From NCBI GenBank assembly GCA_018702715.1, contig JABIYQ010000604.1, positions 1-8,358 on the forward strand: a stretch of 8,358 nucleotides of DNA, in the 5' to 3' direction. The position numbers and the translations under genes were made by a program. Shown here one piece after another: positions 1-6,473 of this stretch. Within the stretch, counting starts at the first letter, position 1; every line of letters starts with the position of its first letter. The notes under the pieces were generated by a model. The model saw nothing but the letters and a program-made list of their open reading frames with translations, did no database searches and was not told the DNA's origin. This DNA comes from Desulfobacula sp. GTDB taxonomy: Bacteria; Desulfobacterota; Desulfobacteria; Desulfobacterales; Desulfobacteraceae.

Positions 1-230
1 ATATTATCCATGGAATTTTCAACAACAGGGTCATTACGATAATCTCTGTGATGGATTTGTATACTTCCGGTAAGGGTGGATATGGAGTTTCTCACCATCT
101 CGGTTTCCATACCCCGCATGAGGGAACCCAGAAAAATCATGCTCCATACACCTATGATCACAGCCATCAGGATCACAATGGTTCTTCTCGGGTTTCTCCA
201 GATATTTCTCCACGCTAAAATAGAATACAT
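1..230 (-). CDS. MacB/LolC/FtsX-type ABC transporter permease, N-terminal fragment (gene continues past left edge)
   Basis: Only the first 76 codons are in the window. The ATG at 228-230 opens a protein beginning MYSILAWRNIWRNPRRT, followed by one hydrophobic segment (about residues 18-38) and then the start of an extracytoplasmic region with a TGSIQIH stretch. The 12-residue block AWRNIWRNPRRT is identical to the one at the start of the neighbouring permease (244-1482), which marks the two as paralogues, as expected for a LolC/LolE-like or MacB-like permease pair with an N-terminal MacB_PCD domain and a C-terminal FtsX domain. It starts 13 nt after the stop of that gene, so the two are surely one operon. 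Upstream of the ATG there is only an A-rich weak ribosome site (AAAAGAT), so coupling to translation of the upstream gene is plausible. I infer it forms the membrane part of an ABC complex acting on a lipid, lipoprotein or exported substrate; which one cannot be told. Confidence 0.85.
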   Translation of the reverse strand, partial: MYSILAWRNIWRNPRRTIVILMAVIIGVWSMIFLGSLMRGMETEMVRNSISTLTGSIQIHHRDYRNDPVVENSMDN

Positions 231-243
231 AATTTTTTATCTT

Positions 244-1482
244 TTAAACATTGGCCATAGCTTCAATTGGTTTTAATTTTCTTATCTTTAAAGCTGGAAA
301 AACAGAAGACACAAAGGTGATTAAAAATACGACCAAAGGCCCTGCCGAAGCTGAAATCAGGGACAGCCTCGGATAAAGCCTGTCAGGAATCCCATATTCT
401 TTAAGTATGTCTTCCGTGCCGGCAATAAAAATTCCATGTTTTTGAAAATAAAGTGTTACAAGACTTCCGATTATGATTCCCAAAATAATTCCCACAATAG
501 TCATACAAATGGATTCAAACATGACAAGTTTTGTAATCCTTGAAGGACTTGTCCCAATGGCCATCATGACGCCAAACTCCCGGGTTCTCTCCAGAATAGC
601 CATTAAAAATGTATTAAAAATGCTAAAGGCAACAACGATGACAAGGATTATATACATTATAATGCCGCTGAATAGATCCATTTGTATCCCCTGCAAAAGC
701 CCGGGCATGATTTCCATCCAATCCGGGACTGCAAGATATTCTATTTTGTTGGCTTTGAAAAAATTATTCTGAATGACTTGTTTAACCATGGAGACATCCC
801 CAAGGGAATTTGTTGTTATAACGGCTTCATGAACACTTTTTCCCATTGAAAAGATTTCCTGGAACCCCTTTAGCCCCATCATGATAACGTTTCGGTCAAA
901 CTCATCAATCCCTGAGTTAAAAATACCTTTTATCGTAAGAACAGCAGCAGCAATTGAACCATCCCGGCCCTGCCCCAATACGGTAAGCTCGTCATTAATA
1001 TCCACTTTTAAATTATTTGAAAGAAGTTCTCCTATAAGGGCTGTGAAAACTTCATTTTTTTTTAGATAACCCCCTTTGCGAACAAGGGATTTTATGCTTG
1101 AAACCCGAGCTTCCATCAATGGATCTATTCCAGTTAAAACAACCCCATACGTTCTTTTATCAGACGATACAAGACAAAATCCATTTGTACGGAAGCTGTA
1201 AGTATCAATACCCTCTATAGTGTCAAGAAATTTTGATATCTGGCCAGGGTCTTTAATGACAAGTCGCATTTTTTTGTCTTTAAGATAGCCTTTGGCCTGG
1301 ATTTGCATATGACCCGTACTGATTTTAACAGAAGTATTAATCATGGTTTCATAACAACCCAGCTGGAAAGAGAGCATAAATACAAGGATAATACTTGCAA
1401 AGGCAATTGCTGCAATAGTAAGAAATGTACGACGGGGATTTCGCCATATATTGCGCCAGGCCATTTTTAGCTCTATTGACAT
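244..1482 (-). CDS. MacB/LolC/FtsX-type ABC transporter permease
   Basis: A 412-residue inner-membrane protein with the classic layout: cytoplasmic leader with MAWRNIWRNPRRT (residues 7-19), first membrane helix about 20-42, a large periplasmic domain about 43-265 (MacB_PCD type), then a C-terminal FtsX domain with three helices near 270-297, 322-345 and 375-398. ERTREFGVMMAIG (298-310) is the typical FtsX-family cytoplasmic loop, and the protein ends in the usual KPIEAM motif. The length matches LolC/LolE-like permeases of about 400 residues. I start it at ATG 1482 because AGGGG lies 8 nt upstream; a GTG at 1491 is in frame but falls inside that ribosome site. It follows the LolA-like gene directly and precedes a paralogous permease, so the operon probably encodes a Lol- or MacB-like machine that extracts or exports an envelope molecule with help from a periplasmic carrier. 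The ATPase is not seen here. The substrate is unknown. Confidence 0.9.
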   Translation of the reverse strand: MSIELKMAWRNIWRNPRRTFLTIAAIAFASIILVFMLSFQLGCYETMINTSVKISTGHMQIQAKGYLKDKKMRLVIKDPGQISKFLDTIEGIDTYSFRTNGFCLVSSDKRTYGVVLTGIDPLMEARVSSIKSLVRKGGYLKKNEVFTALIGELLSNNLKVDINDELTVLGQGRDGSIAAAVLTIKGIFNSGIDEFDRNVIMMGLKGFQEIFSMGKSVHEAVITTNSLGDVSMVKQVIQNNFFKANKIEYLAVPDWMEIMPGLLQGIQMDLFSGIIMYIILVIVVAFSIFNTFLMAILERTREFGVMMAIGTSPSRITKLVMFESICMTIVGIILGIIIGSLVTLYFQKHGIFIAGTEDILKEYGIPDRLYPRLSLISASAGPLVVFLITFVSSVFPALKIRKLKPIEAMANV

Positions 1483-1490
1483 GCAATCCA

Positions 1491-1495
1491 CCCCT
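1491..1495 (-). promoter_or_regulatory. Ribosome binding site deciding the permease start
   Basis: On the minus strand AGGGG lies 8 nt before ATG 1482. It overlaps the TAG stop of the upstream LolA-like gene (1494-1496), so terminating ribosomes can reinitiate at once. The alternative GTG at 1489-1491 overlaps this site and has no ribosome site of its own, which argues against it as the start. Confidence 0.65.
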
Positions 1496-2240
1496 ATATG
1501 CCTGGATTTTTAAGATTGGTCCGGGTAAAAATACTTTTGCTTAAACTTTTTTTAAAATTAACCTTTTCATATACAAATAGTGTATATTCATCTGTAATAT
1601 CCGCTTTCTGCATTTTCCATTTTAAGGGGAAAAGTCTGTCATTGGTCATCTGGATATCCCATGCCGTCATTATCTTTACAGTCTCAAGGTCTTCATCAAA
1701 AAACGATTCGCTTAAAAGGATATTGTCCTCACGTATTGTAAGCTTGATCATGCCCCAGATTACAGGAGCTTCAGGTTTGGGCATTGATTTTATATAATAT
1801 ACTTTTTTGCCTTCATCGATTTTTGTGTCTTCTAAGGTATGAACATAATCTTTGATAAGACTATCGCTTTTTGCAAGATCATTGTTTGAAAAATCTGAAC
1901 CCTGCCAGCTTTGCGACATCATGGAAGGCGGGAGTTTTATGACCCGGTTAACTTTTGGATTATACATCCACATCCCTTTGCCGGCTTTAAGTGTACCATT
2001 CCCTCTATCTTTTGCCGGCTTTGTAATAACAAACAAGGAGTCTGATTCACCCTTTGTCCATGCTTTGAGTGTCATGACACGCTCCCATTCAGGTCGATGG
2101 ATCGTCATGACAATAGTGGATATAGAGGCTTTACCCCGCCAATAATCAAAGGCTTTTTTTACTATTGTTTCAGCCGTCATCTGGGCCTGTACATCCATGA
2201 CAAAAAAAAGTATTCCAATGATCAATATGGCTTTTTTCAT
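1494..2240 (-). CDS. LolA-like outer membrane lipoprotein-sorting protein
   Basis: A 248-residue exported protein. Residues 1-19 form a signal peptide (MKK, hydrophobic core, cleavage after VQA). The mature part belongs to the LolA-like family usually annotated as outer membrane lipoprotein-sorting protein (PF17131 type): a half-barrel fold expected to hold an acyl chain. Seen in support are the family block RGNGTLKAGKGMWMYNP (79-95), then RVIKLPPSMMSQSWQGSDFS (99-118), then NNDL (119-122). It is longer than true E. coli LolA, as usual for this subfamily. Start ATG 2240 has AAGGGA a few nt upstream. Two MacB/LolC-like permeases follow immediately (12-nt spacing to the chosen start of the first), a pairing common for this family, so I infer it is the periplasmic partner of that ABC complex. 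Whether it handles lipoproteins, other lipids or a signal is not shown by sequence; family names here outrun experimental proof. The promoter region upstream carries a strong palindrome. Confidence 0.87.
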   Translation of the reverse strand: MKKAILIIGILFFVMDVQAQMTAETIVKKAFDYWRGKASISTIVMTIHRPEWERVMTLKAWTKGESDSLFVITKPAKDRGNGTLKAGKGMWMYNPKVNRVIKLPPSMMSQSWQGSDFSNNDLAKSDSLIKDYVHTLEDTKIDEGKKVYYIKSMPKPEAPVIWGMIKLTIREDNILLSESFFDEDLETVKIMTAWDIQMTNDRLFPLKWKMQKADITDEYTLFVYEKVNFKKSLSKSIFTRTNLKNPGI

Positions 2241-2292
2241 TCTGTCCCTTTAATCTGAATTGAGAGCCTGAATCAAATTTTAATGATTACCA

Positions 2293-2322
2293 ACAATAGA
2301 CACATGATATATCTTGTGTCAA
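2293..2322 (-). promoter_or_regulatory. Candidate sigma70 promoter of the LolA-like/permease operon
   Basis: On the minus strand a perfect TTGACA -35 box (2317-2322) is separated by 18 bp from TATTGT (2293-2298, four of six matches to the -10 consensus). It is the best promoter match in the 192-bp gap and would give a leader of about 45 nt before the ribosome site and ATG 2240. A palindrome covers nearly all of it. Assigned by eye only. Confidence 0.55.
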
Positions 2323-2325
2323 TTG
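2294..2325. repeat. 32-bp near-perfect palindrome, candidate operator
   Basis: The two 16-nt halves, meeting between 2309 and 2310, pair at 14 of 16 positions. The core is GACACA-t-GATA / TATC-t-TGTGTC (2299-2320), flanked by CAAT and ATTG after one mismatched pair. It spans the -35, spacer and -10 of the promoter for the LolA-like operon, the placement expected for a repressor such as a TetR-family dimer; MerR-type activators also bind in the spacer but prefer 19-20 bp spacing. No T-run follows it and no gene ends close by, so a terminator is less likely. No regulator gene is in the window. Confidence 0.6.
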
Positions 2326-2355
2326 ATTATACAATTGCTCCCAGAGTTATCGCAA
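2326..2355 (-). promoter_or_regulatory. Possible second, upstream promoter
   Basis: On the minus strand a perfect TATAAT (2326-2331) has TTGCGA (2350-2355, four of six -35 matches) 18 bp upstream. The TATAAT sits between two CAATTG hexamers (2320-2325 and 2332-2337). If used, transcription would start inside the palindrome, so the same regulator could block it. Weaker evidence than for the downstream promoter. Confidence 0.35.
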
Positions 2356-2432
2356 TTATATTTAAAAATTTTCAGATATCTCATTTGTGCACCCCTTTCC
2401 CATAAACATGTGCAATCTTTGGCGTTTCAGTA

Positions 2433-3278
2433 TCAGCTATTAATACGCAATAATACGACACCAAAAATTGTAAGCATACATGCAAATATTTTGATTAAAT
2501 CAAGTCGCTCCTTGAGTGCAAAGACACCTAATAAAAGGGCAAATATGATACTTGTCTCTCGCAACGCTGTAACCATCGCAATAGGGGCCATTGTAAAGGC
2601 CCAGATTACCAGTGCATATGCTGTAAATGAAGTACAACCCCCAGTCAACGCCAACTTATAATTATTAAAAATCATGTTTTTAATAATACCTGGACGTATA
2701 ATTTTTATTATTATGGCAAAAAATAGAGCATTTAAAAGTGACAGGCTCCCGTAAAACCCAAGTGCAGTAGTGGCTACACGAGCACCCATACCGTCCACTA
2801 GAGAATAAGCAGCAATAAATCCTCCAGTCGCAATTGACAGCAATGCAGCACGATAATTTCTTAAACCGTCACTTCGTCGAACCAATGTTAAACTCATAAT
2901 CCCAGTACCAATTATGATTATTGCTGCCAGCGCTATCGGGTCAAGATTAACTCCCAGAAATGTAACAGAAATACCAGCTACAATTAAAGGAGCTACGCCA
3001 CGAGCCAAAGGGTACACCTGGCTTAAATCACCAATACGATACGAATATAGAAGAAATAATTGATAACCCGTATGTAACAATGCTCCAATGATTATGTAAG
3101 GCAATGATTTAAATTTTGGAAAAGGCGAGAATATAAGTGCAACAAGGGCTAAAGGAATGTGGCCTAAAACCACTGCGGTCATGCTGATGTGTTTATCTTC
3201 TTTTTGTTTAATTAGAAAATTCCATGATGCATGCAGTATTGCTGCAAATAAAACAATTAACATAACCTTGAGGGACAT
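2433..3278 (-). CDS. EamA/DMT-family membrane transporter
   Basis: A 281-residue, highly hydrophobic protein with about ten membrane helices in two EamA-type halves (about 1-133 and 145-278), the normal size for the drug/metabolite transporter superfamily. Family signs are HASWNFLIK at 16-24 in helix 1, YPLARGVAPL at 89-98 closing helix 3, and RETSIIFALLLGVFALKER at 240-258 in the second half with its conserved Glu and Arg. Members export amino acids, nucleosides or other metabolites across the inner membrane; the substrate cannot be read from sequence. ATG 3278 has AGGTG 5 nt upstream. It lies 49 bp after the amino-acid importer ATPase on the same strand and may share its transcript, which would fit an exporter balancing uptake, but this is inference. 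An own promoter is not evident. It reads as intact. No clear intrinsic terminator was found in the gap that follows. Confidence 0.88.
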   Translation of the reverse strand: MSLKVMLIVLFAAILHASWNFLIKQKEDKHISMTAVVLGHIPLALVALIFSPFPKFKSLPYIIIGALLHTGYQLFLLYSYRIGDLSQVYPLARGVAPLIVAGISVTFLGVNLDPIALAAIIIIGTGIMSLTLVRRSDGLRNYRAALLSIATGGFIAAYSLVDGMGARVATTALGFYGSLSLLNALFFAIIIKIIRPGIIKNMIFNNYKLALTGGCTSFTAYALVIWAFTMAPIAMVTALRETSIIFALLLGVFALKERLDLIKIFACMLTIFGVVLLRINS

Positions 3279-3314
3279 TTGAACACCTAAAATATCTAAA
3301 AAAATCGCTGGTTA

Positions 3315-3336
3315 ATTCTTTATCAATTTAAAGAAT
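3315..3336 (-). repeat. AT-rich hairpin over the aapP stop codon
   Basis: ATTCTTTA (3315-3322) and TAAAGAAT (3329-3336) form an 8-bp perfect stem with a 6-nt loop; the aapP stop TAA is at 3328-3330. A run of seven T on the minus strand (3298-3304) follows, but about ten nt after the stem and the stem has only one G-C pair. It may weakly limit read-through into the EamA gene or protect the 3' end; it is not a convincing terminator. Confidence 0.35.
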
Positions 3337-4065
3337 CTGACTTAAGAACTTTTGAGTTCTATCCCATTTCGGGTTGGTAAAAAATTTTTCAGGATGATTT
3401 TCTTCCACAATTTCGCCTTGATCCATGAATACCATTCTATTTGCAACCTGTCTTGCAAATCCCATTTCATGGGTTACACAGATCATGGTCATTCCATCAT
3501 GGGCAAGCTGCTTGATGACATCAAGAACCTCTTTTACCATTTCCGGGTCCAGTGCGGAAGTTGGTTCATCAAACAGCATGATTTTGGGATTCATGCAAAG
3601 CGCCCTTGCAATTGCCGCCCGCTGTTGCTGGCCACCGGAAAGCTGGCCCGGCATTTTAAAAGCCTGATCACAAATTTGCACCCTTTCCAGAAGTGTCATA
3701 GCAATTTCCTCTGCTTTTTTCCTGGACATTTTGAGAATCCAGAAAGGGGCCAGTGTAAGGTTTTCAAGAATCGTCAGATGGGGAAAAAGATCGAAACTCT
3801 GAAACACCATTCCCACTTCTTTGCGGACATTGGCAATATTTTTCATTTTGCCGGTCAGCTCAGTCCCTGCAACAATGATTTTTCCTTTTTGATGTTCTTC
3901 AATTCTGTTTATGCAACGGATGAGCGTTGATTTTCCTGATCCTGAAGGGCCACATATGACAATGATTTCACCCTTATGTACGGTCATATTTATATTTTTG
4001 AGGACATGGAAATTTCCAAACCATTTGTTTAAGTTTGTAATTTCAATAATCGTGTTGTCATTCAT
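3328..4065 (-). CDS. aapP: General L-amino-acid ABC transporter ATP-binding protein AapP
   Basis: A 245-residue ATPase of the polar amino acid (GlnQ/HisP/AapP) group, powering uptake from the cytoplasmic face of the AapQM permease. All motifs are intact: Walker A GPSGSGKST at 39-47, Q-loop Gln89 in VFQSFDLFPH, signature LSGGQQQR at 142-149, Walker B IMLFDEPT at 162-169 with catalytic Glu167, D-loop SALD at 170-173 and switch His199. The tail, ending RTQKFLSQIL, is typical of the subfamily. ATG 4065 has GGGAG 7 nt upstream and lies 17 nt after the aapM stop. Being last of a J-Q-M-P cluster supports AapP over a generic GlnQ; the fold alone would not distinguish them. Confidence 0.93.
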   Translation of the reverse strand: MNDNTIIEITNLNKWFGNFHVLKNINMTVHKGEIIVICGPSGSGKSTLIRCINRIEEHQKGKIIVAGTELTGKMKNIANVRKEVGMVFQSFDLFPHLTILENLTLAPFWILKMSRKKAEEIAMTLLERVQICDQAFKMPGQLSGGQQQRAAIARALCMNPKIMLFDEPTSALDPEMVKEVLDVIKQLAHDGMTMICVTHEMGFARQVANRMVFMDQGEIVEENHPEKFFTNPKWDRTQKFLSQIL

Positions 4066-4082
4066 TTAATAACTCCCGGCAA

Positions 4083-5192
4083 TTACCATTGATTGTGACG
4101 TTCAATGGATTTGCCATACTGGCTCATTGAAAAACAGATAATCCAATATATCAGCGCACAAAAAACATAGGCTTCTACATCATATCCAAGCCACTCAGGG
4201 TCTTGTGCAGAGGCTTTGATCATCCCTAAAAAATCAAGCAGGCCCACAATGATCACAAGGGATGTGTCTTTGAAGAGGGCCACACAGCGACCGATAAGGG
4301 ATGGGATAACATGGCGCAGGGCCTGGGGCAGCACAACTAAGTAGGTGATCACCCAGTTTTTAAGACCCAGAGAACTGGCCGCTTCTATTTGCCCTTGGGG
4401 GATGGCCTGGAGCCCCCCCCTTACCACTTCAGCAATATAAGCGGATGAAAACAAAATAATACCGATCTGCACCCGCAAAAGGTTGTTGATATTCATCCCC
4501 TGGGGCAAAAAAATAGGCAGCATGACAGAAGCCATGAACAGAATGGTGATCAGAGGAACGCCTCGTATGGATTCAATCATACCGATGCAAAGTGATTTTA
4601 CAACGACCAGTTTTGATCGTCGGCCAAGGGCCAATAGTATGCCTATAGGTATAGACATGATAATACCAATGGCAGCAAGCCCTGTACTCAACATAAGCCC
4701 ACCCCACAGAGATTGTTCTACAATTTCAAGGCCTATTCCGCCATTGATCAGGAAAAATAATGGCAGGGGCAAAAAAAACCAGAAAGCAATTAAAAGTCTG
4801 GTTTGAATCATTCTAAAGATTGTTAAAGCACAGACAAGAACAAAAATTGCAAAGGCCAGAATCGGGCGCCACAAAAATTGTTCAGGGTAAAGTCCTAGCA
4901 TCAGCACTCTGAATTTTACAAAAATAAAAGTCCAGCAGGCACCTGTTTTCTCTGTTGGGCATGGATGAGAAGAAAAGGTCCAGGTGGCATCGATAATTGT
5001 CCATGAGATCAGCGGAGGAATGGTTTTCCATAAAAAGATAAGTGCGGTAACAGTGAGCAAAGAATTGATTTTACTGCTGAAAAGATTCTCTTTAAGCCAG
5101 CCGATTATACCGACATATACAAGTGGTGCCGGGAGGTCAGGCATGGGTTTGAAAACATGTAATTCTTTATATGCATCAGTCAGCATTGTCAT
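4083..5192 (-). CDS. aapM: General L-amino-acid ABC transporter permease AapM
   Basis: A 369-residue inner-membrane permease (BPD_transp_1 in the C-terminal half, about 155-362). It is one of two different subunits that form the translocation path of the Aap importer. The N-terminal half holds extra helices and a periplasmic stretch with Cys78 and Cys86 and the WRPIL segment (108-112), the long N-terminal extension that sets AapM/AapQ apart from short HisM/GlnP permeases. The ATPase-docking EAA loop is intact: E270-A-A then G276, running through LPQALRHVIP (288-297). ATG 5192 has GGAAGA 6 nt upstream, within the end of aapQ; the gap to aapQ is 3 nt, so translation is probably coupled. A second ATG two codons in is a minor alternative start. 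Broad L-amino-acid specificity is inferred from the characterised rhizobial system. Confidence 0.93.
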   Translation of the reverse strand: MTMLTDAYKELHVFKPMPDLPAPLVYVGIIGWLKENLFSSKINSLLTVTALIFLWKTIPPLISWTIIDATWTFSSHPCPTEKTGACWTFIFVKFRVLMLGLYPEQFLWRPILAFAIFVLVCALTIFRMIQTRLLIAFWFFLPLPLFFLINGGIGLEIVEQSLWGGLMLSTGLAAIGIIMSIPIGILLALGRRSKLVVVKSLCIGMIESIRGVPLITILFMASVMLPIFLPQGMNINNLLRVQIGIILFSSAYIAEVVRGGLQAIPQGQIEAASSLGLKNWVITYLVVLPQALRHVIPSLIGRCVALFKDTSLVIIVGLLDFLGMIKASAQDPEWLGYDVEAYVFCALIYWIICFSMSQYGKSIERHNQW

Positions 5193-5195
5193 GGC

Positions 5196-6356
5196 TTATC
5201 TTCCAATTAGCTGAGCTTTTGCGTTCAGCCAGTTCATGATCATTGAAACCAATAGATTGATGGTCATATAAACCCCCATCCACATGGCAATCACTTCTAT
5301 TGCCTGGTCATTCTGCCCAATAATAGTACCGCCGATGGAGACCATGTCAGGATAGCCAATGGCAACAGCAAGGGAGCTGTTTTTAACCAGACTTGTATAA
5401 TCATTGGTAGTGGCAGGAATAATCACCCTGAGCGCCTGGGGCAGAACAACCTTTTTCATGGTGAGGCCTGCAGTCAATCCAAGGGCCTTGGATGAATTGA
5501 TCTGACCAATATCCACGGACTGAATGCCGCTTCTTACATTTTCTCCGATAAAAGCTGCCGTGTATAATATAAGTCCTGTCATAAGGGCTGAAAATTCAGG
5601 GCGGATGACCAGGCCCCCTTGAAAATTAAACCCTTTTAACACGGCAAATTCCCATGACAAAGGGCCTTTGGTCAGCCACCATGCAATGGCGGGAATTGTT
5701 ATCATAGCAAACACACCCAGAGTAAATGAAGGGAGAATCCGTCCAGTATCCCGGTGAAGCCTGGTTGCATACCAATGAATTAAAAATGCCGCAACTATGC
5801 CTGCCAGAGCGGCCAGGCAAACAATCCAAAAGCCTGACTCAGGTATGGGCCTGGGAAGGTAAATACCTCTATTGTTTAAAAAAAAACCTTGAAAAGGCTC
5901 CAGGCTTTTTTTTGGAAGCGGCAGAGCTGCAAGAACAACGGAATAGGTGAAAAACAGGAGAAGAAGCAAGGGAACATTTCTTAATATTTCAACATATATC
6001 TCTGAAAGTTTTGAAATAAGCCAGTTACTGGAAACCCTGGCAACACCAATAAAGACCCCTAAGATTGTGGCCAGTATAATACCCCAGAAAGCAACATAAA
6101 GGGTATTGAGAATCCCCATAAAAAAAGCATAGCCATAGGAATCTGCAGGCGAGTATGGCAACAGGGAATTACTGATGGGCATCCCGGATTCTAAAGATAA
6201 AAAACCAAACCCGGAAGCAATATTGCGGGCTTCAAGGTTTTCCTGGGTATTGACCAAAAGTCCGTGTGCAGCATAAAAAATTAAGCCTATAACAGCTGCC
6301 TGGAGTGCCAGAGTGGTAATAAAGGGTTTTGAGAGGAAAAATGCCGGTTGTTTCAA
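5196..6356 (-). CDS. aapQ: General L-amino-acid ABC transporter permease AapQ (TTG start)
   Basis: A 386-residue permease, partner of AapM. Family landmarks in order: first helix about 13-33, NTQENLEARNIASGFGFL (36-53), GILNTLYVAFWG (81-92), YVEILRNVPLLLLLFF (121-136), extra helices near 175-195 and 210-228, and the conserved VKNSSLAVAIGYPD (324-337). The translation begins at TTG 6356, with AAGG 8 nt upstream. No ATG or GTG occurs in frame between the upstream stop and this point, and the next internal ATG (residue 59) would cut off helix 1, so TTG is well supported. An oddity is that the ATPase-docking EAA loop reads I-N-S-S-K-A-L-G (286-293) where E-A-A is usual; the Gly and the following PQALRVIIP are kept. 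It is separated from aapJ by 117 bp containing two hairpins and abuts aapM. Probably functional, with an altered coupling loop. Confidence 0.93.
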   Translation of the reverse strand: MKQPAFFLSKPFITTLALQAAVIGLIFYAAHGLLVNTQENLEARNIASGFGFLSLESGMPISNSLLPYSPADSYGYAFFMGILNTLYVAFWGIILATILGVFIGVARVSSNWLISKLSEIYVEILRNVPLLLLLFFTYSVVLAALPLPKKSLEPFQGFFLNNRGIYLPRPIPESGFWIVCLAALAGIVAAFLIHWYATRLHRDTGRILPSFTLGVFAMITIPAIAWWLTKGPLSWEFAVLKGFNFQGGLVIRPEFSALMTGLILYTAAFIGENVRSGIQSVDIGQINSSKALGLTAGLTMKKVVLPQALRVIIPATTNDYTSLVKNSSLAVAIGYPDMVSIGGTIIGQNDQAIEVIAMWMGVYMTINLLVSMIMNWLNAKAQLIGR

Positions 6357-6364
6357 AAGATCTG

Positions 6365-6368
6365 CCTT
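6365..6368 (-). promoter_or_regulatory. Ribosome binding site of aapQ supporting the TTG start
   Basis: AAGG on the minus strand lies 8 nt before TTG 6356 and just after the T-run that follows the second hairpin. A modest ribosome site with a TTG codon suggests lower translation of the permease than of the binding protein. Confidence 0.5.
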
Positions 6369-6371
6369 GCT

Positions 6372-6409
6372 AAAAAAATTATGTCTGAGACAAAGACTCT
6401 TGTTTCAGA
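6372..6409 (-). terminator. Candidate intercistronic attenuator (hairpin plus T-run)
   Basis: The arms 6384-6393 and 6400-6409 form a 10-bp stem with one A-C mismatch in the minus-strand RNA and a 6-nt loop. Five nt after it comes a run of seven T (6372-6378 on the minus strand), then the aapQ ribosome site. This resembles a weak intrinsic terminator that lets some transcripts continue. The stem has few G-C pairs and the T-run is not directly adjacent, so partial rather than full termination is the likely effect. Confidence 0.45.
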
Positions 6410-6433
6410 TGGTTTTTTGTTCGTAAATTAAGT

Positions 6434-6454
6434 GGGGGCCAAGTAACAGCCCCC
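6434..6454 (-). repeat. GC-rich stem-loop just 3' of aapJ
   Basis: GGGGGC (6434-6439) and GCCCCC (6449-6454) form a perfect 6-bp all-G-C stem with a 9-nt loop, starting 19 nt after the aapJ stop in an otherwise AT-rich stretch. No T-run follows it, so it is not a classical terminator. Such hairpins after binding-protein genes commonly block 3' exonucleases and keep that mRNA stable, which would raise AapJ over AapQMP. The structure is seen; the role is inferred. Confidence 0.6.
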
Positions 6455-6473
6455 TTCTCTAATATGGGAAAGA

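Noticed and set aside
76..276. Plus-strand 66-codon frame at the left edge
   Set aside because: It is antisense to the start of the second permease, whose N-terminus matches its paralogue residue by residue over 12 positions.
2371..2432. Possible intrinsic terminator after the EamA gene
   Set aside because: The only pairing on the minus strand is about 5 bp (TGCAC/GTGCA) around a loop of about 17 nt, and the nearest T-rich stretch is some distance away. Too weak to annotate.
2314..2661. Plus-strand open frame covering the palindrome gap and the end of the EamA gene
   Set aside because: Two thirds of it is antisense to the EamA coding region, it has no good ribosome site, and the product resembles no known family.
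3352..3930. Long plus-strand open frame (192 codons) opposite aapP
   Set aside because: It lies wholly antisense to an ATPase with every motif intact, and its translation shows no domain or periodicity of a real protein. It is a shadow frame.
5626..5829. Minus-strand 67-codon frame inside aapQ
   Set aside because: It overlaps aapQ in another frame on the same strand and has no ribosome site or family resemblance.
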